This document shows, in pieces, positions 43,228-56,769 of a stretch of 64,000 nt of DNA (position 1 is its first letter; the number at the start of each line of letters is the position of its first letter). The DNA is from Paraburkholderia oxyphila NBRC 105797 (lineage in GTDB: Bacteria > Pseudomonadota > Gammaproteobacteria > Burkholderiales > Burkholderiaceae). Made by a program: the position numbers and the translations under genes. Where the stretch lies: positions 57,708 through 121,707 of the forward strand of contig NZ_BAYD01000021.1 of NCBI RefSeq assembly GCF_000685075.1, read 5' to 3'. The notes beneath the pieces were generated by a model, which was not told the origin of the DNA, ran no database searches, and saw only the letters and a program-made list of their open reading frames with translations.

Positions 43228-44694
43228 TTAACGCGGCAGCTCCGAGCTGCCCATCAGGAACGCATCGACGGAGCGCGCGCACTGACGGCCTTCGCGGATC
43301 GCCCACACCACGAGCGACTGGCCACGGCGCATATCGCCGGCGGTGAAGACCTTGTCGACCGACGTGTAGTACGCCTTCTCGCCTTCGGTCGCGGCACGCA
43401 CGTTGCCGCGCGCGTCCTTCTCGACGCCGAACGCTTCGAGCACCGGCGAGACCGGCTGCGTGAAGCCCATGGCGAGCAGCACGAGATCGGCTTTCATTTC
43501 GAACTCCGAACCCGGCACTTCGACCATCTTGCCGTCCTTCCACTCGACGCGCGCGGCGATCAGTTTCTCGACCTTGCCGTTCTTGCCTTCAAAGCGCTTC
43601 GTGGCGACTGCCCAGTCGCGCGAGCAGCCTTCCTCGTGCGACGACGAAGTGCGCAGCTTGACCGGCCAGTACGGCCAGACGAGCGGCTTGTTCTCTTCCT
43701 CGGGCGGCTGCGGCAGCAGCTCGAACTGCGTGACGCTCTTCGCGCCGTGACGGTTCGACGTGCCCACGCAGTCGGAGCCCGTATCGCCGCCGCCGATCAC
43801 GACCACGTGCTTGCCCTTGGCCACGAGCTGGTCGGCCAGCTTGTCGCCAGCGTTGACCTTGTTCTGCTGCGGCAGGAACTCCATCGCGTAGTAGATGCCT
43901 TGCATCTCGCGGCCCGGCACCGGCAGATCGCGCGGCGTTTCCGCGCCGCCAGCGATCACCACGGCGTCGAACTGTTCCTTCAGCTCATCGGGCGTGATGG
44001 TCTGCTTGGCCGTATTGGCGATGTACGCCGGCAGTTCGCCCTTGCCGATGAAAACGTTGGTGCGGAAGGTCACGCCTTCGGCTTCCATCTGGCGCATGCG
44101 GCGGTCGATCAGCCACTTCTCGAGCTTGAAGTCGGGAATGCCGTAGCGCAGCAGGCCGCCGATGCGGTCGTTCTTCTCGAACACGGTCACGTCGTGGCCG
44201 GCGCGCCCGAGTTGCTGCGCGGCGGCGAGGCCCGCGGGGCCCGAGCCGACCACGGCAACCTTCTTGCCCGTCTTGTGCTTCGCGACTTGCGGCGCAACCC
44301 AGCCTTCGGCCCAGGCCTTGTCGATGATCGCGTGCTCGATTGACTTGATGCCGACGGGATCGTCGTTGATGCCGAGCGTGCACGCCGCTTCGCACGGCGC
44401 CGGGCAGATGCGGCCCGTGAACTCGGGGAAGTTGTTGGTCGAATGCAGGACTTCGATCGCGCTCTTCCAGTCCTGGCGGAACACGAGGTCGTTGAAGTCC
44501 GGAATGATGTTGTTGACCGGGCAGCCGTTGTTGCAGAACGGGATGCCGCAGTCCATGCAGCGCGCACCCTGGATCTTCGCGTCGGCGTCGGAGAGCGCCG
44601 CCACGAATTCCTTGTAGTGCTTCACGCGCGTGAGCGGTGCTTCGTACGCCTCATGCTGGCGCTCGAACTCGAGAAAACCGGTTGCCTTACCCAT
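43228..44694 (-). CDS. gltD: Glutamate synthase (NADPH), small subunit
   Basis: 488 residues. An N-terminal iron-sulfur region (GARCMDCGIPFC, NNGCPVNN) precedes FAD- and NADPH-binding Rossmann motifs (VAVVGSGPAGLAAAQQLGRAG; VVVIGGGDTGSDCVG). It passes electrons from NADPH to GltB for glutamate formation. It follows gltB with about 128 bp between. Downstream is the hairpin array, which may affect its mRNA 3' end. Confidence 0.97.
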   Translation of the reverse strand: MGKATGFLEFERQHEAYEAPLTRVKHYKEFVAALSDADAKIQGARCMDCGIPFCNNGCPVNNIIPDFNDLVFRQDWKSAIEVLHSTNNFPEFTGRICPAPCEAACTLGINDDPVGIKSIEHAIIDKAWAEGWVAPQVAKHKTGKKVAVVGSGPAGLAAAQQLGRAGHDVTVFEKNDRIGGLLRYGIPDFKLEKWLIDRRMRQMEAEGVTFRTNVFIGKGELPAYIANTAKQTITPDELKEQFDAVVIAGGAETPRDLPVPGREMQGIYYAMEFLPQQNKVNAGDKLADQLVAKGKHVVVIGGGDTGSDCVGTSNRHGAKSVTQFELLPQPPEEENKPLVWPYWPVKLRTSSSHEEGCSRDWAVATKRFEGKNGKVEKLIAARVEWKDGKMVEVPGSEFEMKADLVLLAMGFTQPVSPVLEAFGVEKDARGNVRAATEGEKAYYTSVDKVFTAGDMRRGQSLVVWAIREGRQCARSVDAFLMGSSELPR

Positions 44695-44822
44695 GTGGCT
44701 CTCGTCTATCTAATCTATTCGGTGAGGGGGACAGCGCCCGCCGCCGCGCGAGTTCTCGTAACTCGAATCGCGCGGCGGGCGCTCCTTCGTCTTGATGTCG
44801 TCGTCGCGGCTCAGTCAGCGAA

Positions 44823-49523
<4,701 letters not shown>

Positions 49524-49834
49524 GGGGACACCGTCCAAGAATGGCCAGAGGATGGCCGTTGATTCCGTACTTTTTTAGTTTCCCGCCGCTTGCGTGACCG
49601 CTGTACGGCGTTGCGCGGGCGATGCTGGCTTCCCGCGTTGTGCGTCCAGGAGAGCCGAAAGGCGAATATACGCGACGAATCAAGCACCTGGCAAATAAAT
49701 TCGCATGGTTAGACCCCAATTTTCATGATGGTGCATCGCACAGCAATTTTACTAGGGTCGCATCGTATTGGGGCAAAATAAAACGGCATCCGAAGATGCC
49801 GTTTCCTCGCCTAAACCCTTGATCTGGAAGCCGA
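49524..49834. other. Non-coding region between gltB and the RAYT-like gene
   Basis: About 311 bp without a supported gene. It should hold the leftward gltB promoter and, at its right end, the terminator of the RAYT-like gene. No -10/-35 pair is convincing. Confidence 0.4.
49774..49804 (-). terminator. Rho-independent terminator of the RAYT-like gene
   Basis: A 10-bp inverted repeat (AAACGGCATC with its complement around a tetraloop, 49781-49804) is followed leftward by TATTTTG. It lies 30 bp past the stop codon of the gene at 49835. Confidence 0.8.
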
Positions 49835-50860
49835 TTAATGCGTTCCAGTACCGGGCTTGTGCTCCTGATGCACCGGCGACGAACTGGCGCCGCCACTCGA
49901 ACCGGATGATGTCGAGCCCGACGAATGCCCCCCCGTGCCACCCGGATTTGTACCTGGCGTTGCGCCGGTACCACTATCCGCATGGGCGCCGGCATGACTT
50001 CCCGCGTGCGCACCGGATGGTGCACCCGCCGGTGGCGGATAATTAGGGCTCGATTGATTGCCGGCATGGGGCGCGCTCTGTGCAGCCGCGCTGCCGCTCG
50101 CAGCGGCGGTCGCTGCCGCGCCGAGCGCACTAACGCCAGGTGCACCCGGTGCACCTGCCGCCGCGGGCGCTTCGCGCACCTTGCGCGGCCGCCCGCGCGG
50201 CAGCGGCGAGACGCGCCGGTTCGCCGTGCGCGAAGCCCACTCACGGTAGGTGTCGCTGCCCAGCACCCAGCCCTTGAGGGTGGCCTGCATGAGCTGAGTC
50301 GTTTCGCGTTCGTCGAACGGCTGCTCGCAAAGCTCGCGATAGGCGCGCTGGCGCTCGAACGGCGTGTTGCCGAGCGCCCAGTAAAGCGGGTGATCGGTAA
50401 TGAGGCTATCTACAGTCAGCCCGATGTGATGCCGATAACTCGACCATCGGTAATCTTCGGCCGCCGCCACGAGGTGATTGCGCACCGGCGCAAGCTCGAC
50501 GACGCGGCTCGCCAGCAGGAAGAAGCGCTCGCCCTCGATGACCGTGGCGCGATAACGCCCCTCCCAGAGCGTGCCGCGCCGCGCGTAGCGGCGGTTGAAA
50601 TGCGCCACATAGCGTCTGCCGACCGCCTGCATCGCCTTGGGAAGGCTCGATTCGTCAGAGGGCGTGACGAGCAGTTGCACCGCGCCGGGCATCAAGACCC
50701 ACGCATGAACCGCCAGATGATGATCGCGCGCCGCCGCCTTCAGGCAGTCGATGAACAGTTCGTAATCCTGGTCGTCGACGAAAGCGGGCTGCTGGTCCAG
50801 TCCGCGCAGAATCACATGCTGCGGCTGGTCGGGAACATAAAGACGTGCAAGCCGTGCCAT
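49835..50860 (-). CDS. REP-associated transposase-like protein, catalytic residues lost, with AT-hook
   Basis: 341 residues. Residues 1-180 match the Y1/REP-associated tyrosine transposase family (PQHVILRGLDQQPAF, RRYVAHFNRRYARRGTLWEGRYR, DYRWSSYRHH). The metal-binding H-x-H of the MPNHxHLL motif reads A60-V61-Q62, and the catalytic tyrosine in the R-Y-I-E-L-N-P-V-R motif is V120 (RVVELAPVR). A PRGRPRK AT-hook at 221-227 follows, then a 110-residue Ala/Gly/Ser/Pro tail. The ATG at 50860 has AGGA nine bases upstream. It is more likely a domesticated DNA-binding protein than a transposase. Confidence 0.85.
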   Translation of the reverse strand: MARLARLYVPDQPQHVILRGLDQQPAFVDDQDYELFIDCLKAAARDHHLAVHAWVLMPGAVQLLVTPSDESSLPKAMQAVGRRYVAHFNRRYARRGTLWEGRYRATVIEGERFFLLASRVVELAPVRNHLVAAAEDYRWSSYRHHIGLTVDSLITDHPLYWALGNTPFERQRAYRELCEQPFDERETTQLMQATLKGWVLGSDTYREWASRTANRRVSPLPRGRPRKVREAPAAAGAPGAPGVSALGAAATAAASGSAAAQSAPHAGNQSSPNYPPPAGAPSGAHAGSHAGAHADSGTGATPGTNPGGTGGHSSGSTSSGSSGGASSSPVHQEHKPGTGTH

Positions 50861-51048
50861 GCTCGATTTTCCTGGTACGTTAGTAAATACCCGCATGCCC
50901 GCCAGGCCGCGCCAGCCCTTGTTCTCACGGGCATGACGGCTCGAGCGGAAAGCTCGCGGCGCTTAGGGAAAAAGCTCTAGCGGTCGTCTATGGTTTGTTG
51001 CAAACGTTGTGTTCATAATGAGCGGGCCTTTAATGGAGGAGCACATAT

Positions 51049-51768
51049 ATGAAATTAAAACAGGCGCTGGCAGCGACCGCCGCGCTCGCCTGCATGTCGG
51101 GGGCTTACGCGCAAACAGCCAACACCTTCTACGTTACAACGGGGTGGTTCCGATTCATGCCGCAGGACAGCAGCGATCCGCTCAAGATCATCAGCGCAGG
51201 CGGCACACCCGTTAATCTCGCCATTCCGAACACGGGTGCCAGTGTCGGTTCGTCCGACACCGTAGGCCTCTCCCTCGGCTACTTCATTACCGACAACATC
51301 GCAACCGAAGCCGAACTGGGTATCCCGCCGAAGTTCGATCTTTCCGGCGACGGCAGCTTCAGCCAGTTCGGCAAGGTTGGCGAAGCACGCCTGTGGAGCC
51401 CGGCACTGTTGCTCAAGTACTACTTCAACAAGCCTGACGCAAAATTCCGTCCCTACGCCGGTATCGGTTTCACCTACGCCTGGTTCACCGACGCGCACAT
51501 CACGAACTCCTCATTCGAGCAAGGCGTACTTGGGGGTCCGACCAGTGTTTCGACGGATCGTTCCTGGGCGCCCGTATTTAATGTGGGCTTCAACTACAAC
51601 TTCACGAAGCACTGGTTCGCCGGCTTCTCGCTCTCGTATATCCCGATCAGCGTGACCGCCACGTTCGACACCACGGTCAACAACCAGTTGAACACCGAGC
51701 GGCGCTCCGAAGCCAAGATTCACCTGAACCCGCTCGTCACCTACCTGAAGGTCGGCTACATGTTCTGA
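51049..51768 (+). CDS. ompW: OmpW-family outer-membrane protein
   Basis: 239 residues. Signal peptide 1-21 (cut after AYA). The mature part has alternating beta strands: NTFYVTTGWFRFMP, GLSLGYFITDNIATEAELG, ALLLKYYF, FRPYAGIGFTYAWF and the C-terminal LKVGYMF with terminal Phe needed for outer-membrane insertion. OmpW forms an 8-strand barrel thought to pass small hydrophobic molecules. GGAGGAG precedes the ATG. No operon partner. Confidence 0.93.
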   Translation: MKLKQALAATAALACMSGAYAQTANTFYVTTGWFRFMPQDSSDPLKIISAGGTPVNLAIPNTGASVGSSDTVGLSLGYFITDNIATEAELGIPPKFDLSGDGSFSQFGKVGEARLWSPALLLKYYFNKPDAKFRPYAGIGFTYAWFTDAHITNSSFEQGVLGGPTSVSTDRSWAPVFNVGFNYNFTKHWFAGFSLSYIPISVTATFDTTVNNQLNTERRSEAKIHLNPLVTYLKVGYMF

Positions 51769-52250
51769 GCGCCAGCGCGCTTCACAGCAACTGCACAGCA
51801 ACTTCGCAGCAACCCGCCTCAGCCTTCCTCGGCCCAGCTCTCCGTCCCGCGTTCGCGGCGCCCGACGGAGAGCGGCGCCTCTCGCCGCCCCACCTGCTCC
51901 TACCTCAACGGCGACTGCCTCTGACATCCCTATTGGCTTTTCTTGATTCTATGCCTCTCGGAAAATCCGTGCTGTCCCCGTAATCATTTGTCGCAAACAA
52001 GGCGCGTTTATTTGCCGCCCAAGTGCCGCCCAAGCGCCGCTCAGCGGCCGCCCACCGGCCGCGGAACCCCGTCGGGCTCGCCCCGCCGGACAGGCCTCGC
52101 CAGCATGGTCCGGGCGAAATTTCGCCTGCGCACCTTGGCGCGCCGGGCACCCGAAATGCGCAATACTCGAACTCCTGTCCTCGCCTGTCCCGCTTTTTTT
52201 GCGCGGGCGCCGCGAGCCCTTTACCTGTGTTTTCACTAACGGAGCCATTC
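51769..52250. other. Non-coding region between ompW and the DUF883 gene
   Basis: 482 bp without a supported gene. It begins with three 11-bp direct repeats related to CACAGCAACTT (51784-51815). A GC-rich potential hairpin lies near 51870. CCGCCCAAG-type short repeats occur near 52013-52035. The DUF883 ribosome site GGAG is at 52241. Confidence 0.45.
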
Positions 52251-52628
52251 ATGAGCGCATTTCCGAATACGCGAGACGCCATCGGAGAATCCTGGACGCG
52301 CACGGGCCGCCACGCGCGGCGCATTGCGCGCCGCGGCCGCAGCGCAGCCGCCGACATCGCCGAAGAACTGCGGGATTTGCTCGCCGAACTGGAAACCACG
52401 CTGAGCGAAGGCACGCAAGCCGACGCCGCGGTGTTGCGCGCCGACATTCGCAAGCGCCTCGACTCCGCGCGCGAACGCCTCGAAGTCGCGCGCGCCGCCA
52501 CGCGCGATCGCGCCGACGCGGCCATGACCCAGGCCGACGACTACGTGCACGCGAATCCGTGGCAAGCGATCGCGATCGTAGGCGGCGTCGCGCTGGTCAC
52601 AGGCGCGATTCTCTCGCGCCTGCGCTAA
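52251..52628 (+). CDS. DUF883/ElaB-type membrane-anchored protein
   Basis: 125 residues. A basic, Arg-rich start and a long helical middle (EELRDLLAELETTLSEG, LRADIRKRLDSARERLEVARAA) precede a C-terminal membrane helix (PWQAIAIVGGVALVTGAIL). This is the YqjD/ElaB layout of stationary-phase inner-membrane proteins that can bind ribosomes. GGAG six bases before the ATG at 52251 fixes the start; the frame upstream is spurious. Confidence 0.88.
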   Translation: MSAFPNTRDAIGESWTRTGRHARRIARRGRSAAADIAEELRDLLAELETTLSEGTQADAAVLRADIRKRLDSARERLEVARAATRDRADAAMTQADDYVHANPWQAIAIVGGVALVTGAILSRLR

Positions 52629-52746
52629 GGCCGTATCTGGCGACTCGGCCCGCCCATTTGTCTGTCTGCATCGATGGATGGGCTAGCGCACTCCGCGCCC
52701 CTGAGCCGGTCGCCCAAGAAGGCCCTGACGCGGGCCTGAAGCCGCG

Positions 52747-53493
52747 CTAGCCGTCCAGCGCGTGCGGCCCGATCAGGTCGATGCGGTCGGTGCAGAGGGT
52801 ATCCACGCCCCAACTCGCGAGCAGGCGCGCGCGTTCGAGGTCGTTCACCGTGTAGGCGAGAATGAACAGGCCGGCTTCCTTGATGCTGCGAACGAGCGCC
52901 TCGTCCAGATGCCGATGGCTCGCATGCAGCGAAACGCACCCGAGCGCGGCTGTCTGCTCGCGCCAGTCATCGGGCACGCGCTCGAACAGCAGGCCGCGCG
53001 GCAGATCCGGCGCGGCTTCGCGCGCCGCCGCAAGCGCCTCGAACGAGAACGAGGAAAGCAGCGGCGGCGGCGCCTGATCCAGCCACAGCCGCGCCGTCTC
53101 CGCGCCGACGATGCGGCCCGTTTCCACTTCCCGCCCCGGGCACGGCTTGATCTCCACGTTCGCCGCCAGCCCTTCCTCGCGGCAGCACTGCGCCGCCTCG
53201 GCAAGCGTCGGCATGTGCTCGCCTTCGAAGCGCGGATCGCACCAGCTGCCCGCATCGAACGCCGCAATCTGGGCGTAGCGCAGTTGCGCCGCCGCGCCAC
53301 GTCCGTTCGAAGTGCGCTCGACGGTGTCGTCGTGCAGCAGGAACGCGACGTTGTCGGCCGAGAGCTTGGCGTCGAACTCCACCATCGTGTGCCCGAAGCC
53401 GGCGCCGACGCACAGGGCCGCCAGCGTATTCTCGGGCGCAAGCGTGCCGCCGCCGCGGTGCGCGGCAACGCGCGGATACGGCCAGTTCTTCAT
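52747..53493 (-). CDS. ugpQ: Glycerophosphodiester phosphodiesterase
   Basis: 248 residues, TIM-barrel PI-PLC-like fold. AHRGGGTLAPENTLAA near the start and VEFDAKLSADNVAFLLHDDTVERTSNG contain the catalytic histidines and metal-binding Glu/Asp. It hydrolyses glycerophosphodiesters to glycerol-3-phosphate; no signal peptide, so cytoplasmic UgpQ type. The ATG at 53493 begins MKNWPYPRV. A minisatellite lies between it and dgt. Confidence 0.93.
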   Translation of the reverse strand: MKNWPYPRVAAHRGGGTLAPENTLAALCVGAGFGHTMVEFDAKLSADNVAFLLHDDTVERTSNGRGAAAQLRYAQIAAFDAGSWCDPRFEGEHMPTLAEAAQCCREEGLAANVEIKPCPGREVETGRIVGAETARLWLDQAPPPLLSSFSFEALAAAREAAPDLPRGLLFERVPDDWREQTAALGCVSLHASHRHLDEALVRSIKEAGLFILAYTVNDLERARLLASWGVDTLCTDRIDLIGPHALDG

Positions 53494-53544
53494 GGTTTGG
53501 ACTCCAGAGAGGGGATTCGCGCAGCGCTGCACGCGGCGGTTTTG

Positions 53545-53619
53545 GACACGGTCGGTCCAGACGCGGTCGGCCTGGACGCGGTCGGCCCAGACACGGTCGG
53601 TCCAGACGCGGTTGCCTCA
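53545..53619. repeat. 15-bp minisatellite, five units
   Basis: Five consecutive 15-mers related to GACRCGGTCGGYCCA occupy 53545-53619, the last ending on the dgt stop codon. Units 1 and 4 are identical; the last is the most diverged. The unit length is a multiple of three, but the repeats lie outside the gene apart from the overlap with the stop. Confidence 0.85.
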
Positions 53620-54813
53620 AACATCGTCCGAGACGACGAACAGGCGCCGGTACTCCTTGAGCGCGTAGCGATCGGTCATGCCAGCGATGTAATGCGCGAT
53701 CTGGCGAGGCTGCGAGGCTTCGTCGGGCGTCTGGTAAGCCGGGGGCAACAAACGCGGATCGTCGGAAAACGCCTCGAAGAGCCCCTTCACGACGCGCCGC
53801 GCCTTGTTCGCCATACGCATCACGCGGTAATGCCGGTACAGATTCCGGTACAAAAACCGCTTGAGGGCAGCGGCCTGCTCCGCCACACCCTCGCTGTGCG
53901 CGACGATGGGGGGCGCAGCGCGCACGTCGTCGAGAGACTGCGGCGCGTGCCTCGCGAGATTGCGGCTCGTCTCCTCGATCAGGTCGACGATCAGCGTGTT
54001 GATGATGCGCCGCACGGTCTCGTGTACGAGTCGCCGCCCTTCGATGTGCGGATACTCGGCGCGCGCGGCTTCGTAATGCGCCTGCCAGAGCTCGACCTCG
54101 GCGAGCTGCTCGATGGTGAGGAGCCCCGAACGCAAGCCGTCGTCCACGTCGTGGTTGTTGTAGGCGATTTCGTCGGCGATGTTGGCGATCTGCGCCTCGA
54201 GCGAGGGCTGTCGCCCGAGCAGGAAGCGCTCGCCCAGGTCGCCCAGACGTCGCGCGTGCTCACGCGAGCAGTGCTTGAGGATGCCTTCGCGCGTCTCGAA
54301 GCACAGGTTCAGGCCGTCGAACGCGCCGTAATGCTCCTCGAGCTCGTCGACGACGGCGAGACTCTGCAGATTGTGCTCGAAGCCTCCATGCTCGCGCATG
54401 CATTCGTTGAGCGCGTCCTGGCCCGCATGGCCGAACGGCGTATGGCCGAGATCGTGCGCGAGCGAGATGGCCTCGACGAGATCCTCGTTCACGCGCAGAT
54501 TGCGGGCGACCGAGCGCGCGATCTGTGCGACTTCGAGGCTGTGCGTGAGCCGTGTGCGAAAGAGATCGCCTTCGTGGTTCACGAACACCTGGGTCTTGTA
54601 TTCGAGCCGGCGGAAGGCCGTGGAATGGACGATGCGGTCGCGGTCGCGCTGAAATTCGCTGCGCGCGGCGGGCGGCGGCTCGGCGAAGCGACGGCCGCGC
54701 GTTTGCGAGGCATGCGCCGCGTAAGGCGCGAGCCCCGCGTCGAACGCGGCAAGCGTCGCGCTCATGCGCGGCGTCTGGGCGTCGCCTCGAATGTCGCTGC
54801 GGGTGTCGCTCAA
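53617..54813 (-). CDS. dgt: Deoxyguanosinetriphosphate triphosphohydrolase-like HD-domain protein
   Basis: 398 residues from a TTG at 54813 that has a strong GGAGG five bases upstream; a GTG at 54849 and an ATG at 54765 are the alternatives. RDRDRIVHSTAFRRLEYKTQVF, RLTHSLEVAQIARS and HDLGHTPFGHAG form the HD metal site of dNTP triphosphohydrolases. It trims dNTP pools, and relatives can act against phage. It follows aroB with about 114 bp between. Confidence 0.93.
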   Translation of the reverse strand: MSDTRSDIRGDAQTPRMSATLAAFDAGLAPYAAHASQTRGRRFAEPPPAARSEFQRDRDRIVHSTAFRRLEYKTQVFVNHEGDLFRTRLTHSLEVAQIARSVARNLRVNEDLVEAISLAHDLGHTPFGHAGQDALNECMREHGGFEHNLQSLAVVDELEEHYGAFDGLNLCFETREGILKHCSREHARRLGDLGERFLLGRQPSLEAQIANIADEIAYNNHDVDDGLRSGLLTIEQLAEVELWQAHYEAARAEYPHIEGRRLVHETVRRIINTLIVDLIEETSRNLARHAPQSLDDVRAAPPIVAHSEGVAEQAAALKRFLYRNLYRHYRVMRMANKARRVVKGLFEAFSDDPRLLPPAYQTPDEASQPRQIAHYIAGMTDRYALKEYRRLFVVSDDV

Positions 54814-54927
54814 CGGTTCCTCCGCAAAGATCTCAATGGGGGCGGCCACTGCCTCGTGGGCGCAGGCCGCGCTCGTTCAGGTCCCGGGTTCAGGCCACGA
54901 TTCAGCCAGCGATTCGAACCGCCGGAT

Positions 54928-56010
54928 TCAGGCCTTCACGGTGGCGGCGAGCGTCGCCTGCACGGCTTCATCGGGCGCGCGACCGATATGCGTCTGCCCG
55001 AAGCGCTCGAGCAGGATGAACTTGATCGCGCCGCCTTCGGCTTTCTTGTCGACCTGCATGAGCTCCACGTAGCGCCCGGCGCCGAGCGCAGGCGCCTCGA
55101 CGGGCAGCTTCGCCGCCTTCACCACGCGCACGAGCCGCTCCCGCGAGGCTTCGTCGAGCATGCCGAGCCGCACCGAGAGATCGGCCGCCATCACCATGCC
55201 GCAGCCCACGGCCTCGCCGTGCAGCCATTCACCATAGCCGAGACCGGCTTCAATCGCGTGACCGAAGGTGTGGCCAAAGTTCAGGATCGCGCGCAGACCG
55301 CCTTCGCGCTCGTCGGCGGCCACCACCGAAGCCTTGATCTCGCACGAGCGCTTCACCGCGTGCGCGAGCGCCTCGGGCTCGCAGCGGTTGAGCGCCTCGA
55401 CGTTCGCCTCGATCCACTCGAAGAATTCGGCGTCGGCGATCGCGCCCGTCTTGATGACTTCGGCGACGCCCGCCGCCAACTCGCGCGGCGGCAGCGTGGA
55501 GAGCGCGCCGATGTCCGCGATCACGGCCTGCGGCTGATAGAACGCGCCGATCATGTTCTTGCCGAGCGGGTGGTTGATGCCCGTCTTGCCGCCCACCGAC
55601 GAATCGACCTGCGAGAGCAGCGTCGTGGGCACCTGGATGAACGGCACGCCGCGCATATAGCAGGCTGCGGCGAACCCCGTCATGTCGCCGGTCACGCCGC
55701 CGCCCAGCGCGATCAGCGTGGTCTTGCGGTCGGCGCGCGCGCCGAGCAGCGCGTCGAAGATCAGATTGAGCGTTTCCCAGTTCTTGTACGCCTCGCCATC
55801 GGGCAGCACGACCGTATGCACGTCCTTGCCGAGCGGCGCGAGCGCGGCGCGCAGCTTCTCGCCATAGAGCGGCTCGACGACGGTATTGGTGACGATGGTG
55901 ACCGACTTGCCGGCAATATGCGGCGCGAACAGCGCCGTCTGGCCAATCAGGTCGGTACCGATGTGGATGGGGTAGGCGCGGTCGCCCAGTTCGACGTTGA
56001 CGGTAATCAT
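54928..56010 (-). CDS. aroB: 3-dehydroquinate synthase
   Basis: 360 residues. NAD-binding and zinc motifs are intact: VVLPDGEAYKNWETL, GGGVTGDMTGFAAACYMRG and NFGHTFGHAIE. It cyclises DAHP in the second step of the shikimate pathway. The ATG at 56010 gives the family start MITVNVELGDRAYPI. It follows aroK by about 43 bp. Confidence 0.97.
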   Translation of the reverse strand: MITVNVELGDRAYPIHIGTDLIGQTALFAPHIAGKSVTIVTNTVVEPLYGEKLRAALAPLGKDVHTVVLPDGEAYKNWETLNLIFDALLGARADRKTTLIALGGGVTGDMTGFAAACYMRGVPFIQVPTTLLSQVDSSVGGKTGINHPLGKNMIGAFYQPQAVIADIGALSTLPPRELAAGVAEVIKTGAIADAEFFEWIEANVEALNRCEPEALAHAVKRSCEIKASVVAADEREGGLRAILNFGHTFGHAIEAGLGYGEWLHGEAVGCGMVMAADLSVRLGMLDEASRERLVRVVKAAKLPVEAPALGAGRYVELMQVDKKAEGGAIKFILLERFGQTHIGRAPDEAVQATLAATVKA

Positions 56011-56052
56011 GCGAGGCATTCGTTCAGGATGGGTGGCGCGTGCAGGAGCACC

Positions 56053-56601
56053 CTACTCGCGTGCCGGGGTTCGAGCGACGCCGGCCATGTCGAGCTGCAT
56101 CAGCACCATGTTGACGAGGCCGTTCACCGATGGCCGGCCGGTCTCGATCACGAAATCGGCGACCTCGCGATAAAGCGGATCGCGTTGCTCATAGAGCGCT
56201 TCGAGGCGCCCCTTGGGGTCTTCGGTCTGCAGGAGCGGCCGGTTCTTGTCGCGCCGCGTGCGCAGCCACAGATCGTGCGGATGCGCGCGCAGATAGACGA
56301 CGAAGCCGCGCTCCTTGAGCGCCGCGCGGTTCTCGGGCCGCAGCACGGCGCCACCGCCCGTCGCGAGCACGATGCCCTCGCGCGCGCTGAGTTCGTCGAT
56401 CATCTGCGCTTCGCGCTCGCGAAAGCCCGCCTCGCCTTCCAGTTCGAAGATCACCGGAATGCGCGCGCCCGTGCGCGCCTCGATCTCGTGATCGGAGTCG
56501 AAAAACGGACGCTCAAGCCGGCGCGCGACCGCCCGGCCCACGGTCGTCTTGCCGGCGCCCATGAGCCCTACGAAAAATACATTGGCGTTTGCGTCCCGCA
56601 C
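56053..56601 (-). CDS. aroK: Shikimate kinase
   Basis: 182 residues, P-loop kinase. Walker A is GLMGAGKTTVG; shikimate is held by FFDSDHEIE and the GGGAVLRPENR segment; the lid is RDKNRPLLQ. It starts at a GTG (56601) with AGGA about ten bases upstream. It lies between pilQ and aroB, the same pil-aro-dgt order as in other gammaproteobacteria and betaproteobacteria. Confidence 0.96.
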   Translation of the reverse strand: MRDANANVFFVGLMGAGKTTVGRAVARRLERPFFDSDHEIEARTGARIPVIFELEGEAGFREREAQMIDELSAREGIVLATGGGAVLRPENRAALKERGFVVYLRAHPHDLWLRTRRDKNRPLLQTEDPKGRLEALYEQRDPLYREVADFVIETGRPSVNGLVNMVLMQLDMAGVARTPARE

Positions 56602-56769
56602 TTGCAGCGTTTCCTACGAAAGGTTGGTGCCGCAGCTTACTGGCAAAGCGGCGGCGTTGTCGAGCCTGCGGCGCCCGCGCTCCGGCCCTTTTCAGGGGGC
56701 CGCGCGGCACGGCGCAGATTAGGGGCCAAACCATGAGTCTCGCGTGCAACCTCTGCCCGCGCCCCTCAT

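Noticed and set aside
49835..50860. Active insertion sequence
   Set aside because: No terminal repeats or target duplication are seen, and the metal-binding His pair and catalytic Tyr are missing.
53545..53619. CRISPR or coding repeat
   Set aside because: The 15-bp units are contiguous without spacers and lie between gene ends.
52762..56736. A 1324-codon plus-strand frame across ugpQ, dgt, aroB and aroK
   Set aside because: It runs antisense to four well-supported genes and has shadow-like composition.
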